Positions 47,401-53,371 of a stretch of 53,371 nt of DNA are shown here, piece by piece (position 1 is the stretch's first letter; the number at the start of each line of letters is the position of its first letter). The notes beneath the pieces were generated by a model, which was not told where the DNA came from, did no database searches, and was given only the letters and a program-made list of their open reading frames with translations. The DNA is taken from the NCBI GenBank assembly GCA_949948785.1, contig CATLGX010000006.1, positions 1 through 53,371 on the forward strand, read 5' to 3'. This DNA is from an uncultured Christensenella sp. GTDB lineage: Bacteria; Bacillota; Clostridia; Christensenellales; Pumilibacteraceae. A program made the translations under genes and the position numbers.

Positions 47401-48360
47401 ATGGCTAACGAAAACAAATCGACATTCAAAGATAAACTGCGCGCCTTTTGGGCGGTTGTGAAACGCTGTGCAAAACGCGTGTGGGCGTATCTCAAAGTTG
47501 CGAAAATGGAGTACATCGTCATGCTCTCTCTTTTCGCGTTAGATTTGATTTCCAAAGCGATAATCGACGCCACTATGACCCCGGGCGACACGATAGTAAT
47601 AAGCCCGTACGTTTTGCAGTTCCACTACACGCACAATCCAAACGCCGCGTTCGGCTCGGGATTTTTGAAAGATTGGTTCGGCGCGCTCGGCGCGCGCATA
47701 TTCTTCTGCGTGTTCGCCGTAGCGGCGTCGGTTGTGTTTATCCTTATATTGATAAGGCATAAAGGCGGGAATAAACTGTTCCGCATCGCGCTCGCCATGC
47801 TTGTCGCGGGCGCAATGGGCAACTGTATCGACAGGTGGGCGCTTTCGTACGTGCGCGATTTTATACAGTTTGTATACTTCGGACTGACTATTGCCGGCAG
47901 CAAGACTTTTTATGTGTTCAACATCGCGGATGCGGAACTCGTTATAGGCGTGATACTCGTCATAATATACTTTATATTCGTATATAAAGATAAAAGCAGC
48001 GAGAAAAAGCATGCGAAGCGGGCAAAGGCGAACGCCGTCGCCGCATCGGCGGACGGCGCGAACACGGATTCCGTTGCCGGCGGCGAAACTGACAACGGCG
48101 GCGAGAACGTCGACGGCGGCGAAAATCTTGCCGACGGCTTGGAGTCGGATGCAATAGAGCGGAACGAAGCGGAGACCGAAGAGAACGGGCAATCTTCATT
48201 TTCATCCGACGGGCAGTCCTTTGCCGACGGAGATTGCGAAAATGCCGACGTTTCGGAAACGCCGGAAGAAGAGTGTAATAGCGAAATCGCGGATGCGGCG
48301 GAGACGTCGGAACAAGACGGCGAAGCAAAAGACGACGGGGGCGGCGCAGACGGAAAATGA
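47401..48360 (+). CDS. lspA: Signal peptidase II with N-terminal extension and long acidic C-terminal tail
   Basis: LQFHYTHNPNAAFGSG; GAMGNCIDRWALSYVRDFIQF; FNIADAELVIGVILVI. Confidence 0.88.
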   Translation: MANENKSTFKDKLRAFWAVVKRCAKRVWAYLKVAKMEYIVMLSLFALDLISKAIIDATMTPGDTIVISPYVLQFHYTHNPNAAFGSGFLKDWFGALGARIFFCVFAVAASVVFILILIRHKGGNKLFRIALAMLVAGAMGNCIDRWALSYVRDFIQFVYFGLTIAGSKTFYVFNIADAELVIGVILVIIYFIFVYKDKSSEKKHAKRAKANAVAASADGANTDSVAGGETDNGGENVDGGENLADGLESDAIERNEAETEENGQSSFSSDGQSFADGDCENADVSETPEEECNSEIADAAETSEQDGEAKDDGGGADGK

Positions 48361-49274
48361 CGACAGTGTACTGCACCGAAGGCGGCTCGCGTCTGGACGT
48401 TTTTTTGGCGGACGAGACAGAACTGACGCGCTCGCACATAAAACGACTAATCGAGACGGGAAAAGTGTTTGTCGGCGGCAGTGCCGCGGTTAAGGCGGGA
48501 CAAGCCGTAAAGACGGGCGACGAAGTGTCTTTCGACGACGCGTCCGACGATTGCGAGATTGTCGCTGAGAATATTGCGCTCGACGTTATTTACGAGGACG
48601 ACGATTTGGCTGTCGTAAATAAGCAGCGCAATTTGGTGGTTCACCCGGGTGCGGGCAACCGTACGGGAACGCTCGTCAACGCATTGAAATATCGTTACGG
48701 CGACGGACTGTCGTCGGCATACGGCGCGGCGCGCGCCGGTATTGTGCACAGATTGGATAAAGACACGACGGGACTTATCGTTGTGGCGCGGAACGATTTC
48801 GCTCACGCGCGGCTGTCGGCGCAGTTTGCCGAACGCACAGTAAAAAAATCGTACCGCGCAATCGCGGACGGCAATTTCAAGGCCGACAGCGGCACGGTGG
48901 AAAACAACATCGGGCGGGATAAGCACAACAGGCTTAAAATGGCGGTCGTGCCCGACGGCAGGCACGCGGTTACGCGATACAGCGTGCTCGAACGGTTCGA
49001 AAAAAACTGCTATTGCGAGTTCGAACTTTTGACGGGGCGCACACACCAGATTCGCGTGCATTGCGCGTATCTCGGTCATCCCGTTTCATGCGATGCGCTG
49101 TATGGCGGAAGCATGAAACTCGGCGTGAGCGGACAGCTTTTGCATTCGTATAGCATAGCGTTTTCGCACCCGCGCGACGGCAGAGTAATGAGCTTTGCGG
49201 CGGATGAACCGACAGACTTTAAAGCCGCGCTCACGCGCTTGCGTAAAAGTGCGGACGCTAAGGAGAACGTATGA
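48357..49274 (+). CDS. RluA/RluD-family pseudouridine synthase
   Basis: S4-like N-terminus; GIVHRLDKDTTGLIVVARND; LLTGRTHQIRVHCAYLGHPVSCDALYGG. Confidence 0.93.
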   Translation: MTTVYCTEGGSRLDVFLADETELTRSHIKRLIETGKVFVGGSAAVKAGQAVKTGDEVSFDDASDDCEIVAENIALDVIYEDDDLAVVNKQRNLVVHPGAGNRTGTLVNALKYRYGDGLSSAYGAARAGIVHRLDKDTTGLIVVARNDFAHARLSAQFAERTVKKSYRAIADGNFKADSGTVENNIGRDKHNRLKMAVVPDGRHAVTRYSVLERFEKNCYCEFELLTGRTHQIRVHCAYLGHPVSCDALYGGSMKLGVSGQLLHSYSIAFSHPRDGRVMSFAADEPTDFKAALTRLRKSADAKENV

Positions 49275-50179
49275 AAAGAAAGGACATTCTCGGAATCAAA
49301 GATTTATCGAAATCGGAGATAAACGAGCTTCTTTCCGAAGCGGAAAAAATGCGCGGACATATCGACCGCCGCGAACGTTTATCCGTATTGTCGGGAAAGA
49401 CGGTTGCGACGCTGTTTTACGAGAATTCGACGCGCACGCGCAATTCTTTCGATATGGCGGCGAAAAACCTCGGCGCTTCGACCATGGGTATTTCCGTCGC
49501 TACTTCGTCTGTACAGAAAGGCGAATCGCTAATCGATACGGGCAAAACTCTCGTTGCGATAGGCGTCGATGCGATAGCTATACGGCACAGCGCGGCAGGT
49601 GCGCCGCGCCTGCTTGCCGAGAACGTGCCGATTAGCGTATTGAACGCGGGCGACGGGCAGGCGGAACATCCGTCGCAGGCGCTTTTGGACGTGTTCACGG
49701 CAAAGCGACATTTCGGCGACCTCGCGGGGCTTAAAGCCGTTATCGTCGGCGATATCAAGCATTCGCGCGTGGCGCGAAGCGACGTTCTCGCTTTTACGAA
49801 ACTCGGCGCGAGCGTTACGGTTTGCGCGCCGCACACCCTTCTTCCCGACGCGATAGAGGAAATGGGTGCGGCGGTCGAAACGGATTTCGACAAGGCGATA
49901 ACCGACGCTAATGTCATAATGCCGCTCCGCATACAGCTCGAACGCATGCACGGCGCGTACTTCTCCACAATCGAAGAGTACCGCGAATACTACGGCGTTA
50001 CGGAACGGCGGTTGGAGCGCGCGGCGGCGGACTCGGTCGTCATGCACCCTGCGCCCATAAACCGCGGTGCGGAAATAGACGGCGACGTAGCCGACGGGGT
50101 CAAGAGCCTTATAGAAGAGCAGATGACAAACGGCGTTGCCGTGCGCATGGCTATGCTCAACTGTCTGTTGTCGGCTTAA
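49271..50179 (+). CDS. pyrB: Aspartate carbamoyltransferase
   Basis: FYENSTRTRNSFDMAAKNLGA; GDGQAEHPSQALLDVFT; VMHPAPINRGAEID. Confidence 0.95.
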   Translation: MKRKDILGIKDLSKSEINELLSEAEKMRGHIDRRERLSVLSGKTVATLFYENSTRTRNSFDMAAKNLGASTMGISVATSSVQKGESLIDTGKTLVAIGVDAIAIRHSAAGAPRLLAENVPISVLNAGDGQAEHPSQALLDVFTAKRHFGDLAGLKAVIVGDIKHSRVARSDVLAFTKLGASVTVCAPHTLLPDAIEEMGAAVETDFDKAITDANVIMPLRIQLERMHGAYFSTIEEYREYYGVTERRLERAAADSVVMHPAPINRGAEIDGDVADGVKSLIEEQMTNGVAVRMAMLNCLLSA

Positions 50180-50197
50180 CATCGAGGAGGATTTATC

Positions 50198-51460
50198 ATG
50201 TTGCTTTTGAAAAATGCGACGGTTGTCAATGCCGACGGTATGACCGAGACCGATATACTGATAGAAGACGGAATAATATCGCGGATGGCAAGCGCCATTG
50301 ACGAACCCGACGCAAAAATCGTCGATTGCGAGGGTAAACTCGTTTTTCCCGGTTTTATAGATATGCACTGCCATCTCCGCGACCCCGGGCAAACCCATAA
50401 AGAGACGATAGAGAGTGGTTCGCGCGCGGCGGTTTTCGGCGGATATACCGCTGTTTGCTGTATGCCGAACACGACGCCGCCGCTCGATAACGAAGCGATG
50501 ATAACTTATGTTCGTTCGCGCTCGGCATCGGCCGGCAATGCCGAAGTGTACCCGATAGGCGCGATAACGCGCGGACAGGAGGGCGGACAGCTTACCGAGT
50601 TCGGTAAAATGAAAGCGGCGGGCGCGGTGGCGGTTTCGGACGACGGCAAACCCGTCGAAAGCGGCGCCGTCATGCTCAATGCGTTAAAGTATGCCAAAAC
50701 ATTCGGGATACCGCTCATATCTCACAGCGAGGATAAGAGCATAAGCGACGGCGGAGTTGTAAATGCGGGGGAGAACGCTACAGTTTCGGGACTTCGCGGT
50801 ATTCCGCGCGCGGCGGAAAGCGCGGCGGTTGCGCGCGATGTTCTTCTCGCGGAAGAGGCTGATGCGGCTATACACATAGCGCACGTTTCCACTGCGCGTT
50901 CGGTAGACGCGGTGCGTCGGGCAAAAGAGCGCGGCGTAAAAGTTACTTGCGAAACCTGTCCGCACTATTTTTCGGCGACGGACGACGAGATATTGTCTTA
51001 CAATACCAATGCGAAGATAAATCCGCCGCTTCGCGCGCAGAGCGACCTCGACGCTGTGATAGCGGGCATAAAAGACGGCACGATTGATGTAATCGCCACC
51101 GACCACGCGCCGCACAGCCGCGACGAAAAGAACCGTGAATTCGATTACGCGCCGTTCGGTTCGGTGGGGCTTGAAACGGCGTTTTCGGTCGCTTACACGC
51201 ACCTTGTTTTGACGGATAACATAAAACTTACTGACCTTTGCAGACTGATGAGTTATAAACCCGCCGAAATTCTCGGTTTGGAAGGCGGACGGATTGCGGA
51301 AGGCGTTCGCGCCGATATTGCCGTAATAGACCCCGACGCCGAGTACACGGTAGACGCGGAAAACTTTGTCTCGAAAGGAAAAAACTCGGTGTTCGACGGC
51401 TGGCGGCTTAAAGGCAGAGTTGTCAGGACTATCGTCGGCGGCAAAGATTTCGAGCTTTAA
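50198..51460 (+). CDS. pyrC: Dihydroorotase
   Basis: FIDMHCHLRDPGQTHKETIESGSRAAVFGGYTAVCCMPNTTPP; DVIATDHAPHSRDEK. Confidence 0.95.
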   Translation: MLLLKNATVVNADGMTETDILIEDGIISRMASAIDEPDAKIVDCEGKLVFPGFIDMHCHLRDPGQTHKETIESGSRAAVFGGYTAVCCMPNTTPPLDNEAMITYVRSRSASAGNAEVYPIGAITRGQEGGQLTEFGKMKAAGAVAVSDDGKPVESGAVMLNALKYAKTFGIPLISHSEDKSISDGGVVNAGENATVSGLRGIPRAAESAAVARDVLLAEEADAAIHIAHVSTARSVDAVRRAKERGVKVTCETCPHYFSATDDEILSYNTNAKINPPLRAQSDLDAVIAGIKDGTIDVIATDHAPHSRDEKNREFDYAPFGSVGLETAFSVAYTHLVLTDNIKLTDLCRLMSYKPAEILGLEGGRIAEGVRADIAVIDPDAEYTVDAENFVSKGKNSVFDGWRLKGRVVRTIVGGKDFEL

Positions 51461-51517
51461 GCGCGGTTGCGATGTATTAAGGTAATCAATTTAAAAAGGA
51501 TATTAAAGGAGCGGACA

Positions 51518-52399
51518 ATGTTAAACATTACGGATAAACTAATCGACAAAATCAAAGCGGTAGGAAACCCTACGGTCGCGGGACTCGATACGCGGTTGGA
51601 GTTTCTTCCCGAATCCATGCGCAAAAACGCCAAGAGCGGCGAGGATGTTGCAAAAGCCATAACGGAATATAACTGCAACCTTATAGACGCGCTTTGCGGT
51701 ATAGTTCCTGCCGTCAAAATACAGTCCGCATATTACGAAATGTATGCGCACTTCGGAATATATGCAATGTACACGACGGCGGCGTATGCAATGAGCCGTG
51801 GCATGGCAGTCATGGCGGACGTAAAGCGTAACGATATAGGCGCGACGGCGGAAGCGTACGCGGCGGCGTATCTCGGCACGACGGGTTACGATTACATAAC
51901 GGTCAATCCGTATCCCGGATATGACGGAATCAAGCCGTTCGTAGACGCCTGCGAACGCAACGGCAAGGGCATTTTCGTGCTCGCGCGCATGTCCAATCCG
52001 TCGGCGGCGGAACTGCAAAACCTCGACGTCGGCGGCGAACCGCTGTATATGCGCGTCGGCTCGCTCATCGAAAAATGGGGTAGCGGACTTATTGGCGAAC
52101 ACGGTTACAGCGCCGTCGGCGCCGTAGTCGGCGCTACCAATCCGCAGGAGGCGCGCGAACTGAGAAACAGGTTCAAATCGGTGTTTTTCCTCGTGCCCGG
52201 ATACGGCGCGCAGGGCGGCAAAGGCGCGGACGCAGCAGCGGCGTTCGACGAGAATGGCGGCGGCGCGATAGTCAACAATTCGCGCGGAATAATCGCCGCG
52301 CACATGATTGACAGGTACAACGGCATGAGTTACGTCGACGCGGCGGTCGCGGCGGCATGCGATATGCGCGACGACCTTGCGAAAGCGTTGAAACTCTAA
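51518..52399 (+). CDS. pyrF: Orotidine 5'-phosphate decarboxylase, type 2
   Basis: TVAGLDTRLEFLPE; GMAVMADVKRNDIGATAEAYAAAYLG; FLVPGYGAQGGKGADAAAAF. Confidence 0.93.
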   Translation: MLNITDKLIDKIKAVGNPTVAGLDTRLEFLPESMRKNAKSGEDVAKAITEYNCNLIDALCGIVPAVKIQSAYYEMYAHFGIYAMYTTAAYAMSRGMAVMADVKRNDIGATAEAYAAAYLGTTGYDYITVNPYPGYDGIKPFVDACERNGKGIFVLARMSNPSAAELQNLDVGGEPLYMRVGSLIEKWGSGLIGEHGYSAVGAVVGATNPQEARELRNRFKSVFFLVPGYGAQGGKGADAAAAFDENGGGAIVNNSRGIIAAHMIDRYNGMSYVDAAVAAACDMRDDLAKALKL

Positions 52400-52438
52400 A
52401 CGGAATTATAAATTAAACAGCAAGAGGAATACTTGATT

Positions 52439-53197
52439 ATGAAAGCCGTACAAGCAGAGCTTACGATAAAGCGCATAGAGCGACACGGAGATAATCTGTA
52501 CCGCGTCGAATGCGAGACGGAGCGAGATTTGCCGCACATGGCGGCGGGACAGTTTGCGCATATAAAAGTACCTAACAGGGATTTGCGGCGCCCGATATGT
52601 ATATACGACAGCGGCAAGACCGAAGTATCGTTTATCATTGCCGATGTAGGCGCGGGGACTTCTGCATTTACTGCGCAAAAAGCGGGCGCGCGTTTCGACG
52701 CACTGCTGCCGCTCGGCAACGGGTTCCCCGTGCTTCCCGACGTTACCAACGTCGCGCTTCTCGGCGGCGGAACGGGTTGCGCGCCTCTTTTGAAGATAGC
52801 GAAAGATAATCCGCATCTCAATTGCACCGCGCTTTTGGGTTTTCCGTGCGCGGAAGCCAAGTCGGTATACGGCGACGATTTTGAAAAGTATTGCAAGAAA
52901 GTATGTTACTGTACCGACGACGGAAGTCTCGGCTATCACGGCTATCCGACAGAGCTTTTGACAGAAATCGCGCCCGACGTCCTTTACGTTTGCGGTGCGC
53001 CCGGCATGATGCGGACGGCGCAGAAGTTTTGCAAAGACCGCGGCACGGTAGGTTTTGCGAGCACAGAACAGCGCATGGGTTGCGGCGTGGGCGCGTGTCT
53101 CGTGTGTTCCGTCAAAGTAATGAGAGACGGTAAAGAGCGCCTTTTACGCGCTTGCGCGGACGGTCCCGTATTTCCCATCGAGGAGCTTGTATTATGA
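52439..53197 (+). CDS. pyrK: Dihydroorotate dehydrogenase electron transfer subunit
   Basis: [38 protein letters not shown] 2Fe-2S motif. Confidence 0.92.
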   Translation: MKAVQAELTIKRIERHGDNLYRVECETERDLPHMAAGQFAHIKVPNRDLRRPICIYDSGKTEVSFIIADVGAGTSAFTAQKAGARFDALLPLGNGFPVLPDVTNVALLGGGTGCAPLLKIAKDNPHLNCTALLGFPCAEAKSVYGDDFEKYCKKVCYCTDDGSLGYHGYPTELLTEIAPDVLYVCGAPGMMRTAQKFCKDRGTVGFASTEQRMGCGVGACLVCSVKVMRDGKERLLRACADGPVFPIEELVL

Positions 53198-53371
53198 TCG
53201 TCGATATGAAAACGACTGTGGCGGGAGTCGAGTTTAAAAATCCCGTAATAGCGGCGTCCGGAACGTTCGGGTTCGGACGCGAATATAACAACTTTTACGA
53301 CGTCGGTTTGCTCGGCGGCATTAGTTCAAAAGGTCTTACGTTAAAGCCGCGCGAGGGAAATCCGCCGGTGA
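53194..53371 (+). CDS. pyrD: Dihydroorotate dehydrogenase catalytic subunit, 3' truncated by window end
   Basis: ATGA overlap with pyr[59 protein letters not shown]. Confidence 0.92.
   Translation, partial: MIVDMKTTVAGVEFKNPVIAASGTFGFGREYNNFYDVGLLGGISSKGLTLKPREGNPPV

Overview
This window looks like a chromosomal segment of a fermentative, Firmicutes/Clostridia-like bacterium. The sequence supports the following, in order. (1) The 3' ~9.1 kb of a giant secreted, membrane-anchored protein with repeated Ig/cadherin-like boundaries (open from base 3, so 5'-truncated). (2) A minus-strand block: lytic transglycosylase, coaE, polA. (3) A tRNA-Ala/tRNA-Ile locus with unusual tRNA-fragment repeats on both sides of tRNA-Ile and a compact multi-hairpin insert. 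(4) A flavoprotein, an XRE remnant, a polysaccharide deacetylase-like protein, an MscS channel, a phosphatase lipoprotein, a flavodoxin and ldh. (5) A long co-directional run: phosphohexomutase, GS-like protein, ANTAR regulator, purF (frameshifted), carA, a carB-dapF gene fusion, pyrG, dapL, and a DUF4241-like/TPR protein. (6) A probable 6S RNA. (7) Small membrane proteins and XRE regulators with palindromic operators. (8) A trimeric [FeFe] hydrogenase operon (NuoE-like, NuoF-like, HydA) with a structured intergenic region. (9) yggS-sepF-lspA-rluD followed by pyrB-pyrC-pyrF-pyrK-pyrD (pyrD truncated by the window end). The strongest candidates for follow-up are the in-frame CarB-DapF fusion inside a cluster of glutamine-using enzymes next to a divergent GS-like protein and an ANTAR regulator, the tRNA-Ile fragment repeats, the structured RNA candidates, and the L1-motif variant in HydA. 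No CRISPR array, transposase, integrase or rRNA was recognised. All family calls were made by eye, with no database search.
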